Assembly: GCA_032358255.1 (NCBI GenBank)
Contig: JAULBX010029488.1
Span: 124,001 to 188,000, forward strand
DNA: 64,000 nucleotides
Direction: 5' to 3'
Source: Heterotrichella gracilis
Taxonomy: Eukaryota > Sar > Xanthophyceae > Tribonematales > Xanthonemataceae
Part shown: positions 25,501 to 35,553 of the stretch, one piece after another
Layout of the letters: every line of letters starts with the position of its first letter
Position numbering within the stretch: the stretch's first letter is position 1
Program-made: the position numbers and the translations under genes
The notes under the pieces: model-generated
What the model saw: only the letters and a program-made list of their open reading frames with translations
The model's database searches: none
Told to the model about the DNA's origin: nothing

Positions 25501-27902
25501 CACAGCGGCAACCATTAACGAGTTCGCCATTCTGAAGAATGATAAGTAGGTACTAACAATCTTATATTACTCCCTTGCCCCCAGGAGCTTCAGCAGCAGG
25601 TATATGAGTACACCCAAGCAGACTTGGCTGCTGGCGGGCGCCTGGATGAGGGATGGACCCATGTGACAAATGAGAAAACTCCTCAAGAAACATGTTTTCC
25701 TTGGCCACAGCGGCAACCATTAACGGGTTCGCCATTCTGAAGAATGATAAGTAGGTACTAACAATCTTATATCACTCCCTTGCCCCCAGGAGCTTCAGCA
25801 GCAGGTATATGAGTACACCCAAGCAGACTTGGCTGCTGGCGGGCGCCTGGATGAGGGATGGACCCATGTGACAAATGAGAAAACTCCTCAAGAAACATGT
25901 TTTCCTTGGCCACAGCGGCAACCATTAACGGGTTCGCCATTCTGAAGAATGATAAGTAGGTACTAACAATCTTATATCACTCCCTTGCCCCCAGGAGCTT
26001 CAGCAGCAGGTATATGAGTACACCCAAGCAGACTTGGCTGCTGGCGTGCGCCTGGATGAGGGGTGGACCCACGTGGCCCCCAAGCACCACTCCTCCAGGC
26101 AGAGTACCCACTCCTCGCCAGCACCCTCAATGCGCGGGGGTGGGGGCGGTGGCGGGCGAGACTTTCAGAGCCCCAATGGTGGGTGGCAATACCAAGGGTG
26201 GTTATTCTTTTGCTGATGCACCCCTCGGCGCATGGCGTTTCACCCCTTGCCGCGCCTCATTGTGAGACGTTCCACTCCTTGGCCGCCACGACTTACAAAT
26301 CAAAGATTAGGCACAAGTCTTCTGGCAGTATTTTCATCTCATGTCTAAGCGGTGCCCGCATCCGTGTGTGTGAGGGGCTTCCCCCGGCCCTAACGTCTGA
26401 ACCCCAATCCCTCCCGTGCAGTTTGGGATATGCCCGGCGCCCAGGAACCGCATGTTGAAGGACAGCAGCAGCAGCAGCAGCAGCGGCAGGGGGGTAATGC
26501 GCATGCGGTGGAGGAGGAGGAATGGCAGGAGTGGCCTGAGGCATATGCAGGGTGGGTGACGTGGGGATATAGGGTTTAAATATAGGGTACAGGGTTTACT
26601 AATTGGGTGATGTGGAGGTGGAGTGGCACAATTGGCCTGGGGCGTATGAAGGGTAGGTGGCGTGTCTATTTAGGGTTTGGGGCTTAGGGTTTAGGGCTTA
26701 GGGTTTTTACATTTGGGTGATGTGGAGGAGGAGTGGCAAGAGTGGTCAGAGGCATATGCCGGGTGGGTGGCGTGGCAATTTAGGGTTTAGGGTTGAGTTC
26801 CTGCTGTTTTCAGGGATGCGGTGCGAGGCTACCTTGCTTTGCAGACAACGCAAGGCCTTGGAATGGTGTGGATCCAAGATTATGGCATGAAAACCATGCG
26901 AGGCATAGATCTGTAGCTATTGCGCTGAAATATGGTCAACCGGATGTGACGCCTTGCAGGGAGGCTCCACAAATCGAGTTTGAAGGGGAGGGAATCGACT
27001 TCGAGGGTGGGCATGATGAGCAAGGGGGGGATAATATTCAGCCTGCAAATGGCGTGGCAGCGCCTGAGGCCAGCTATGGAGCTCCAGCCGGTGATGGGGC
27101 GCAGGCGTCTGTTGGTGATAAGATTAATGGGGGTGGGGAGGATATGGGGAGGGAGGATGGGGCAACTGGGGATCAGCTGGGTGTGCCGGGACAGGGGGGC
27201 GATGCTACAGCGCAGCAAGAGGGAGCGTCAGACCCCGCCGCGGCTCCACCCACCACCGCATCCGCTTCTGCTATGCTCATAAGCACTTTATCCATTACCA
27301 CAGCACCATCACCAGAGGAGGGCGTTGAGGCAGCAACCACCCCTGGCGCCCTCCCCGCCCCCCCCACCCCCTTCCCCTTCTTGCCCCCCTCCTCAGCCAC
27401 AGCCACAGCAACACCCTCCACCCCCCCGCTCGCCAACACACCCCACCCCCTGCAAGGGCCCGCGCCTTCCTGCCTGTCCTCCAAACCCCTGGCCTCGGAA
27501 ATCGAAAACCCCGGGACCGCCACAGCCGGTATCTTGCACAGCATCCTGCTAGCTTCTCAACCCTCAGTGGAGGCGGGTACCCACACACCCACGCCACCAC
27601 CACCACCATCCACGTCCTTCATGGTGGGGGTCCTGCAGCGCACAGCCACCCCACCACCACCCCCACCACCCACCTCTTTCATGGTGGCAAGCCAGCAGCA
27701 GCACAGCAGTGCAATGGGGTCCCAGGCTGCGCCACATGGCACCCCAGGGATGCAGCCTGGTGCGCTGGCGTCACGCTTTTTGCCCATGGCGAGCTCTGTG
27801 GCGGCGCCTGTGGAGGTGGGTGGCGGGGGCGACGGCAGCGAGGGGGGTGGGTCGGACGATGAGGAGTTCCAAAACCTGCTGACCATGCTCAAATTTGGGT
27901 GA
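16591..27902 (+). CDS. Seven-CCCH zinc-finger protein with UBA-like domains
   Basis: Exons in phase: 16591-16730, 17084-17162, 17490-17720, 18058-18181, 18777-18849, 19280-19405, 20545-20708, 21349-21622, 21896-22121, 22433-22795, 23260-23419, 23898-24036, 24389-24515, 24950-25090, 25995-26178, 26422-26551, 26814 to about 26912 (end uncertain) and 26960-27902; about 1240 residues. The N-terminus is Cys-rich (CEQCGEAIEDQQAYIECEC) and followed by a basic region. Residues about 259-640 carry seven C-x7-10-C-x4-5-C-x3-H fingers, for example CPHVLAGSLCPNPSNCACAH and CKMFLQGMCITVNCPYAH, several joined by ALGxLPxxYK-like linkers. Two UBA-like segments follow (IAQLRELGFSGADCGKAAKA; AAQLLGASPDDVQMAVVMAN), then a polyQ run and a Pro/Gly-rich acidic tail. 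CCCH arrays of this kind usually bind RNA; the UBA segments suggest ubiquitin binding. Role unknown. Introns carry many partial exon copies. Confidence 0.75.
17858..18130 (+). repeat. Two copies of an exon start
   Basis: CCGCAGGTCCAGCGCGC and about 50 following bases occur at 17862 and again at 18054. The second copy joins its neighbours in phase; the first runs into stops and is probably intronic or an alternative acceptor. Confidence 0.75.
18139..18425 (+). repeat. Three tandem copies (about 115 bp) of an exon end plus donor
   Basis: The block encoding PHPPKRVVNGGWSG, its donor and the following intron start (with AACCCTTAACCCTATACAG) is repeated at about 18139, 18254 and 18370 with few differences, so it is fairly recent. 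Confidence 0.9.
18586..18849 (+). repeat. Two copies of an acidic exon
   Basis: 18586-18657 (DEEFPDPYCDDGADPYRPP) and 18777-18849 (DEEISDPYSDDGAAPNRPP) are diverged copies of one exon. Only the second fits the phase of the preceding exon. Confidence 0.75.
20084..20450 (+). repeat. Two decayed copies of the first CCCH-finger exon
   Basis: The exon start CAGGACCCAGTTCTGCC (true copy at 20542) has diverged relatives at 20084 (RTHICPS) and 20297 (RTRFCMH). Downstream similarity continues (CCAACTGCGCC, CACAGCTG), but both copies have lost the frame and key cysteine spacing. Confidence 0.65.
20640..21126 (+). repeat. Three copies of the first finger exon's 3' end
   Basis: The segment coding GVALGKLPPDFKLMFCHDMV plus its ACAG/GTAA-type donor appears at 20646 (coding), 20826 and 21057, each ending at a usable donor. 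The third copy has lost a few bases. Confidence 0.85.
21722..21786 (+). repeat. Duplicate finger exon in incompatible phase
   Basis: Encodes CLSSDRCPFGHGLHNLRLLP, nearly the same as the start of the true exon at 21896 (CLSGDRCPFAHGVHDLRLLA). It has both an acceptor and a donor, but ends in a phase that does not join the next exon, so including both would break the frame. Confidence 0.75.
24255..24300 (+). repeat. Copy of the UBA exon's acceptor
   Basis: CCTGTTGCAGGTTTAAG is present at 24252 and again at 24379, the true acceptor. The upstream copy is followed by only a short related stretch. Confidence 0.65.
25378..26070 (+). repeat. 205-bp tandem repeat carrying an exon (four copies of the exon start)
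   Basis: Exon starts lie at 25380, 25585, 25790 and 25995, exactly 205 bp apart and nearly identical. Each encodes ELQQQVYEYTQADLAAG. The last copy runs on into a longer exon; the first three meet a stop unless spliced at CAT/GTGACA, which would give 78-nt phase-0 exons. Confidence 0.92.
26500..26795 (+). repeat. Repeats of the EEEEWQEWPEAYA exon end with telomere-like spacers
   Basis: The block GTGGAGGAGGAGTGGCA..GAGTGG..GAGGCATATG plus GGGTGGGTG donor recurs near 26500 (coding), 26607 and 26719, separated by TTTAGGG-like runs. Confidence 0.8.
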
Positions 27903-27947
27903 AAGTAAGGTCCCACCTGAACCCTGGCGCAGGAGGTACCCTTTAGC

Positions 27948-27952
27948 TGTAA
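27948..27952 (+). terminator. TGTAA polyadenylation signal candidate
   Basis: TGTAA, the usual chlorophyte polyadenylation signal, lies 46 bp after the TGA of the CCCH gene. A 5-mer alone is weak evidence, but its position is right. Confidence 0.4.
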
Positions 27953-28950
27953 GTGCACCCAGTGGGTGGCACCTGGAATGGCGGGTCAGATGAACCAATG
28001 GCCAATCAGTATGTTTGCTAATGAATCATGACATCAGCATCGATGTCTCCCTAGGAACCGTCAGTTTGCACTTTGCTTAATGTCCTTGATACAGCATTAA
28101 ATAGCCCCCCCAAGACTCCGTTCAGAATACCATATGGATGGGGGATTTCACCAGGCCCTGGGGTTAGGGTTAGAGTCTGCTGCCTGGTCAGTAGCTGGCA
28201 GTGTTTTAAGAATGTGTGTGTAGAGCTGGGATTAGTAGCCTAGTAGGTAGTACTTCAGGACTTTGATGTTCAATGTAGAAACGCAGCAGTGTGAGTTTGG
28301 AATTTGCCCCTGGGGCACCCCTTGAGTGTTATTTTGTTTTTGGTTCAAGAAAGCGTGCGCTTGCCTGTATGTATAGTAATCTGTTTAGTCACCTCCAAGC
28401 TAGGAGCTAGGCACTGTGTGTGGAGGGGAGGTTCTGTATGCGTGATGCAGCGCAGCTTGCATGCACTGCGTGGGCCATGTCTGACTCAAGAAAGATGGAA
28501 AGTTGCAGCTGACAGCGTAAAACGCGATGACAGTGCCCCCCATATTCCGTCTTTGTGCAATCCCTTGCCGTCTTCTTCTATTTGGAGAAGTACTTTGTAG
28601 TTTCCTCTAACAGCCTGTTACGGCCCAGCCTGAGGGCCAGAGCAAGGCCCTTTGCCATGGCTGCAGCATAAATTTAAACCTCTGAGTCTATCTGATATTC
28701 ACCAGGGGAGGTATGCTCATGCCATGCCTGCTGCACGCTCCATCTGGATTGGGCAAGGTTCTGGCTGCGCCAAATGCAAGCTGGAGGGGCACCCATTGCT
28801 CCGCACTGCGACAAAAACACCATTGTTTTCACCTGCAGCCTGTTCCGCTGTGCCTGCCAGCAATGTGCTGCAGCTTCGCCGGGCTTTGAGTTCGAGCAGA
28901 CAGCGCTTGCAAGCGAATGGCACAACACAAAGCGGCAACGCGGCTTGATG
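27953..28950. other. Intergenic; no gene seen
   Basis: Between two plus-strand genes. It holds only short frames without family resemblance; the right end should hold the promoter of the wall-protein gene. Confidence 0.4.
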
Positions 28951-28954
28951 AACG

Positions 28955-28962
28955 GTATATAT
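28955..28962 (+). promoter_or_regulatory. TATA box candidate for the proline-rich wall protein
   Basis: TATATATT preceded by GG, about 200 bp upstream of the ATG at 29163, leaving room for a 5' UTR of roughly 175 nt. Confidence 0.35.
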
Positions 28963-29162
28963 TCTGTCTAACTCTCAGCATCCACAAATCAACACGCGCA
29001 GCCAGGCGTTGTTCAGTTTTGAGGTGGTTGTTCCCCTCGCATGCTTTCACGTGGCTTTGTACAACTGTGACGTCCCGTCTCTGCCAGATCAATCGCCAGA
29101 TCAACACAGCTCCTTATGCGCGGCTGGACGCAGATTGGGAAGCCCCGGTTGTATTGAGAAGC

Positions 29163-32100
29163 ATGAAGATGCACTGCGCCATGGTTGCCACCTTGGTTGT
29201 CGTCTTGGGCGCAGTCGCACGGGTGGATGGATGGGAGAGTGAGTCACTGCCATGCCGTACGACCTTGTGCAGTGCAGTTCGTGTGCAGTGCTGTGACACG
29301 CAGTCTCATGAAATGCACTTGTAAATGTCTCGTGTTGACGTTGCGCCTGCTGGAATCAGGGCTTGTTTTGCCCTGTCCGTGTTCTTCATGGTTGGCATCT
29401 GAGTGGCAGCTAGCTCGAGAGTCACCCCCTTGATGGGCAGCAAGTGGCTGCGCTAGCGGCCTACCCAACCACGATGCGCCAACCAGCCTTGTTTTATGTC
29501 ACATATCCTTGATTTTGACCACCATAACAGTGATATTAGGCCTGCAGAGTGCACGTTTGCAAGGGGTATTGCCCTGTGACCCTTGCGTACCCAGCCCTTG
29601 ACATCGGCAGTGTTTACCACGCTTGTTATCTTGCTGCCTGCAGATGTGACGCTCCTCGCGCTTCGCCAGGGTCTGTGGGTGCCCCTGACGCCCCGCGCGC
29701 AGCAGGAGACCCAGTTCTGTGGCGAGTTTGAGTTCGGTGTGCACTGCCCCACCCAGTGCACTGCAGGCTGTGATGCGCACATCACGAGCTCCACGGCGAC
29801 TGGTACGCTGCCGTGTGTCGGTCTCGTACACGCTAAAAACCTGTTACAGAAGTCGCAACCTGCTGTTTCTCGTCTCCTGTAGAGCAGTAGGCCCCTGCAG
29901 GGTTAGAGGTTGGAGGTCCATTTGCACATCCCATGGCAGGGTTTTCAAAGTTCAAACGCCCCTCCAAAACCTCCCACATCGGAGACCCATGTTCCTCACC
30001 CAAATCTCCTCTTTCCCATGCAGGTAATGTCTTTGAGATATTCCGCGACTCGGTGTTCGTCGGGACCTCCGCCCTGCACCGCAATGGCCGCCCAAACCCC
30101 GTAGGGTCCACCTCCCAGCCTGTTGCCACAACCACCTCGCTGCCGATGGAGCCTGGGGAGGTCCACCGATACGGCGTGGTGGGCACGACGGTGGAGAACG
30201 AGTTCGGACAGCCGCTCAAGATGCAGCTAAAGGGCGGCCCGGCGGCTTGCGTGCGGCTGTCGGCCACCTGCGGCACCCACCTCACCGGTGAGCCAGTTGG
30301 CGATGGCATGCACACATGCACATGCACGCATGCTGCCAACGCTGCCGATCCGGTTCGTAGGTCGCCCGTAGCGTGTATCAAGGTCTGTATTCCGAGGTGC
30401 GCCGAGGTGCCGAGATACGATTTTCCAAAATTTTGGGTGCGTTTGGCCCGGTCGGTTGAACTTTGCCCTCAAGGTTGCAACGTGTCAACTGCTGCCGATT
30501 CGACTTGGTATTCCCAACTTTGGTGAGCTGTGATCTGGCTGTACAGAGTTGCCTATTAGGGATTTGCCGACCTTGTTATACCTTGTTCGACAAACAGCGG
30601 CAGCTTGCTAGCAAAGATGTCTGGCGTATATTTTAAGGCCTGCGATACCAAACAGCCTAGCTGTACATGTGTACACATGTGCACGTTTGGGACAACCTCA
30701 GCCGATGCACCCCGTTCCGTGACCAACGTCGGCACGTTAACGAATATCACGATCACTATGGTTTGCGGCATCTTCTATCATTCCGGACTGTGCCTGGCCC
30801 GTACTCACACAACTGATGCATATGCTTGCAAGTGCTGGGTTAAGACCTGTACATGTACAGAGAACAGGTGCCTATTGGACTAGCTAGTGAGCATGCACCC
30901 ACACACACATCCAGCAGCAACTGCAGCAACTGTTAGTGCTGAGCCTCGACAAACGCCAGAAATGAGCCTCTTATGTCTGTGGGTGGTGTTTCGACCTGCC
31001 AGCCAGGGGCTGCTTATATAATGCTTCACCCCTGCAAATTTAAAGCCTTCACGGTGAATACACCTCCCATTTTCCATTACTACTAGCCTCCCATATTTTA
31101 CTCTCTGATAAAAGTACATCTTTTACTATATCTCCTCCTGAATTAAGCACCTCCCATCTTCAACTACAACTACCCCCAACCCCCCACCCCCCCCCTCCCC
31201 CTCTTTACCCAGATGCGGACATCGCCGCCAGCTGGCACCACACCCTGCCCCACGCCATGGAAGCCGCACGCACCTCGCTGTACGAAACCCTGCGCAAGGG
31301 AACTGAGCGAATTGATAGCCACTTCACCCTCGCGGCCACAGGTGCGCCACCGGTTAGGGTTAAGGGTCATCAGGTTAGGGACTAGGGTGTAGGATGTGCA
31401 GCCTGGCGGCCCGGCCACAGGTGCACCACTGTTTAGGGTGTAGGGTGTAGGATGTGCGGCCGCAGGTGCGCCACTGGGTAGAATTGTGGGTTATATCTTG
31501 CGTGGGTGTCGCTGTATAATGGGCGCCCAACCCTTACTTAGGATTACTTGCACAGCCCTGCGCCGGCTGGTGGTGACGTCGCCACAAGGCTAGCCATGCG
31601 GCTACTTCCTCCTACATGCCACTACGTGTTTCCCTTGCCTAAGGTGCCTGGTGCCTGGGTCCGCTCATGCTGACTCATGCAGGTGCCTGGGGTTGTCCCA
31701 TGCCTAGGGTTTCCCTTGCCACAGGTTTTGTCTTTCTAGGGTTTCCTCTTGCCAAGGGGGTTTTCCTGGGCTAGGGTATTCCTGCACAATGCACACAGTG
31801 TGGCGGCTGCAGGTGCTGGTAACCCAGAGCCACACCCTAATGAGCTGCATTTTTTTCAGCCTAATAGTACCGGGAGCCCACCCTAAACCTTGAATGTAGT
31901 GTTCATGGTTTTGGGTGTTCCTTGCAACATGCTGGCAATTCGGCTCCTTCGTGCAGGCGCTGAGGTCGATGGTGTGGATGTCAGTGATCAACGTGAAGGG
32001 GAGGACCCAGCCAATGAGCTGCATGACGTCACCCTACTGCCAGTTGGGCCCCCCCCTGCTGCACCAGGTGAGCACAACTAGCACAACAAACAATCAATAA

Positions 32101-35100
32101 GATCAAAGGATTAAAAGAGTTATAAGATTCAAATATTACAAGATTAGTGTAGCGTCAGTAGCCCTCCCACCTGCTGAGCCAGGTGAGCGCAAGGTTTGGT
32201 AACAATTAAAAGGTCAAATATTGTTGAGATTACAAGGTCAAAAGATGTGGAAGGTAAGAAGGCAACAAGATGAGTATAAGACAGTCACATTAAAGGGAGC
32301 CAACAATAAGAATCAGGATAATGCGGGGTGATCGATAATCCACAAGGATAGCCTTTGAAACCCGCAACAGGAGGAGTGTCGTATCTGTACAACAGACACC
32401 AGAAAATGTGGGCGATGAGGCTGTCAGAGTCATGCACATGTTATTTATAGGGGTGATTCGATGCTTTGCCCCTGCGCATTCTCACTGGTCTAGGATTTAG
32501 GGTTTGGCGCACGTCCCCTGTACTGCACCCCCGAGTTGAATCCCCCACCCCCCCTGCTTCCTCCCCTGCCTGCAGCTATTCCCCCTGAGGCCATTGACAG
32601 ATACCTGCCAGGGGCGGGGGACGCACTGCACGTGCCCCTGGTTGCAGACATGGCCACGCCAAACAGGCAAGACCCTAAACATTAAATCCTAAACCCTCGA
32701 CCCTAGACTATAAACCCTAAACGTGCCGCTGGTGGCAGACATGGCCACGCCAAACAGGCAAGACCCTAAACCCTAACCTTAAAACGCTAACCCCTTAAGG
32801 TGCCGCTGATGGCAGACATGGCCACGCCAAACAGGCAAGACCCTAAACCCTAACCTTAAAACCCTAACCCCTTAAGGTGCCGCTGATGGCAGACATGGCC
32901 ACGCCAAACAGGCAAGACCCTAAACCCCAACCCTAAACCCTGGACCCTAGACCATAAACCCTAAATGTACTGCTGGTGGCAGACATGGCCACGTCAAACA
33001 TGCAAGACCCTCAACCATAACCCTGAACATGTTGCTTCAGTAGGTCATAGCCACAGTCAACCCTGTACAGGCAAGGGTTTCTGGCTAATGACCTTCAACT
33101 TCTGTGTTCATCCCTTTTCGCCTGTCTACTGCTTTTATGCTATGCAGGCAAGACCCTGTAGCTGTAGAGCTTACTTCTTTTGGTTTCCATCTGTTTACTG
33201 TTTTCATGATGTGCAGGCGAGACCCTAGGGTTTTGATCGAAGCTGGAGACGCTTCTGAAGTCAGCCGCAGAGGCCACCACGGCCACCACGGCCACCACCA
33301 TGGCGCCTATTCCCCACCACCACAGCCACCACCACCACCACCATCGCCGCGGAGGAGGAGACACCGCCCCCCACCAGCACCACCATCCCCATCCCCGCCA
33401 CCACCAGCACCACCACCGCCAGCACCAGCACCACCACCGCCAGCACCACCCCCAACCTCACCACCACCACCACCATCGCCATCCCCACCGCCGCCACCAT
33501 CACCTTCCCCACCGCCGCCACCGTCATCATCACCACCACCGCCACCACCCAAGAAAAAATCTCGACCACCACCATCCCCACCATCGCCATCCCCACCACC
33601 CCCATTGCCATCCCCGCCACCACCCCCATTGCCATCACCACCGCCGCCACCATCGCCATCACCACCACCGCCACCACCCAAGAAAAAGTCCAAACCACCA
33701 CCATCGCCACCATCGCCATCCCCACCGCCGCCACCATCCCCATCACCGCCGCCACCGCCATCGCCATCGCCATCGCCACCATCCCCAGAGCCTCCATCAC
33801 CACCACCCAAGAAAAAGGCCCATCCACCTCCATCACCACCACCACCATCCCCATCGCCCCCACCACCGCCATCACCATCACCGCCATCATCATTTCCACC
33901 ACCAACACCACCACCCCCTTCTCCACCACCAACACCACCACCCCCTTCTCCACCACCAACCCCACCACTGCCATCACCGCCACCATCCTCACCCCCTCCT
34001 TCACCACCACCAACCCCACTACCCCCTTCACCACCACCAACCCCACCACCGCCATCACCGCCACCATCCTCACCACCGCCTTCACCACCACCATCACCCC
34101 CACCGCCTTCACCCCCGCCGCCATCCCCAAAACCACCGTCACCATCCCCACCGCCGCCATCACCACCCCCACCATCCCCAAAACCACCGCCGCCCTCCCC
34201 TCCCCAGCAAGGTATTTTTAGGCACTGCCTGCAGGCCCCAATCCTCATATCCAATGCTTAAGGGTTTAGAATTTAGGGTTTAGGCCCAACGCCTCTTACC
34301 AGTGCGGGTTATGCGGGTTGCTTTGCGTGCAGATGGAAAGTTCTGTTCCGACTCGATGCCTGGCCCAACATTTGCTACATTGAAATTTCATTATTTATGT
34401 GATGCAATTTGTTACAGGCAGAGGGTGGCATATGCACATTCTTGTTGCACAGTTATATGTGATTTATCACATGGATTTATCACGACACACTGCTGCACAT
34501 CTGCCAGGAGCACCTAATGCACCGATCCGCATGCATGGCGCCATATAGAATATTCTACTACCAAAGTCCTGTATTGCGCTGCCTGCAGGCGTCAAGCCCA
34601 GGCCTCTTGGGGAACAATGCGCACATGCTTACCCTAGCTAGCCTAGTGATTCCCACATGCTCAGCCCCATTTTGGCGCATGTTCATGACCATCCACTGCC
34701 TGCAGGACACTTTTCCCTACTGGATTTAGGGTTTAGGGTTTGTTGTTTGGGTTACGGGTAGCCTAAATCCCTCAACAGGTGCCTAATTCACATTTCGCAT
34801 GCATGCAGACCCCAAGCCCTGCAGAGGCAAGAAGCCCGGCCCGGACTTTGCAAAATGCTTTTGTGAGCTGCTGGTCCCCAGCGGGGCTGGTCCCAGGTAC
34901 TACCCCGACACCTACCACGGGTGCAATGGGGGCATCTACTGTGACAGCCACGGGCCTGGACCGACTTACTTCACCTGCCCTGGGGGAGCCAAGTAAGCAC
35001 CTGCACCTGCATTATTTTAGGCTGTGCCAAGCCATGGCGTTGCTTAGGCTTTTGTTGTATACCCTACCTGCCCATGGGGTAGGGTTTAGAGTTTAGGGTA

Positions 35101-35553
35101 AGCTAGCTAAGCTTCAACATATACCCATGGAGGTATCCACTGTAACAGCCACAGGCCGGGACCCACCTACTTCACCTGCCCTGGGTGAGCAAAGTACGAA
35201 TTTCACATGCAGTGCACGGTGCACATGGCAAAATTCATTGCAAGTTATGGAATTAATTGCAAACTTCAATTCATGTTCTGCACCAGGCGTTGCCACCTTG
35301 GGACCCATAGGGTCAGCTTTTTGGGACAGGTATCTGCTGTACGGCTTCAATCAAATAATTGATAGCAGGGCATCCCGCACGTGGTGATAGTTGCAATAAT
35401 CAACAAGAGTCATGACTGTTTACATGACCTAATCCCTAAACCCTAAACGATCATGCTGCCTCACTCAGGTTTGGGGATGATCCTTCCTCAGCCTACTGCG
35501 ACAAGAAGGTCAAGTGCAAGGTGACAGATGATTACAGCGGCGATGACAAGTGA
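29163..35553 (+). CDS. Secreted proline-rich (HRGP) wall protein with C-terminal chitin-binding type-2-like domain
   Basis: Nine exons join in phase: 29163-29238, 29644-29802, 30024-30287, 31213-31341, 31957-32067, 32576-32666, 33217-34211, 34809-34992 and 35469-35553; 697 residues. The first exon is a signal peptide (hydrophobic core MVATLVVVLGAVA). Residues about 25-275 form a Cys-containing N-terminal region I do not recognise. Residues about 290-608 are almost pure Pro/Ser (SPPPPPSPSPPPPP type), interrupted by KKKSRPP, KKKSKPP and KKKAHPP, as in extensin/pherophorin-type hydroxyproline-rich glycoproteins. The C-terminus reads YYPDTYHGCNGGIYCDSHGP, YFTCPGGAKF and AYCDKKVKC, the six-cysteine layout of peritrophin-A/CBM14. 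The sixth intron needs a GC donor (AACAG/GCAAGA). Probably an extracellular matrix protein that links polysaccharide and glycoprotein (inference). Confidence 0.8.
32627..33015 (+). repeat. Five tandem copies of an exon end (DMATPNR) with telomere-like spacers
   Basis: GTGCC(G/C)CTG.TGGCAGACATGG, then CCACGCCAAACAGGCAAGACCC, recurs at about 32627, 32722, 32801, 32879 and 32966. Spacers are CCCTAAACCC and variants. Two shorter echoes of GCAGGC(A/G)AGACCCT lie at 33147 and 33213; the last is the acceptor of the next exon. Confidence 0.9.
33300..34205 (+). repeat. Proline-coding low-complexity tract
   Basis: CCA/CCG/CCC-rich simple sequence inside the wall-protein exon. It keeps all six frames open, producing artefactual His-, Gly/Asp- and Val/Met-rich frames. 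Confidence 0.9.
35120..35185 (+). repeat. Partial copy of the chitin-binding exon's 3' end
   Basis: Repeats 34930-34985 (ATCTACTGTGACAGCCACGG through TTCACCTGCCCTGGG) about 200 bp downstream, with frame-breaking differences and a weakened donor. Confidence 0.8.

Noticed and set aside
27173-27609. Minus-strand Gly/Val-rich frames opposite the last CCCH-gene exon
   Set aside because: Complement of a Pro/Ala-rich coding region; no splice or promoter support.
33261-34283. Long His-rich, Gly/Asp-rich and Val/Met-rich open frames over the proline tract
   Set aside because: They are other-frame readings of CCA/CCG repeats. Only the Pro/Ser frame joins neighbouring exons in phase.
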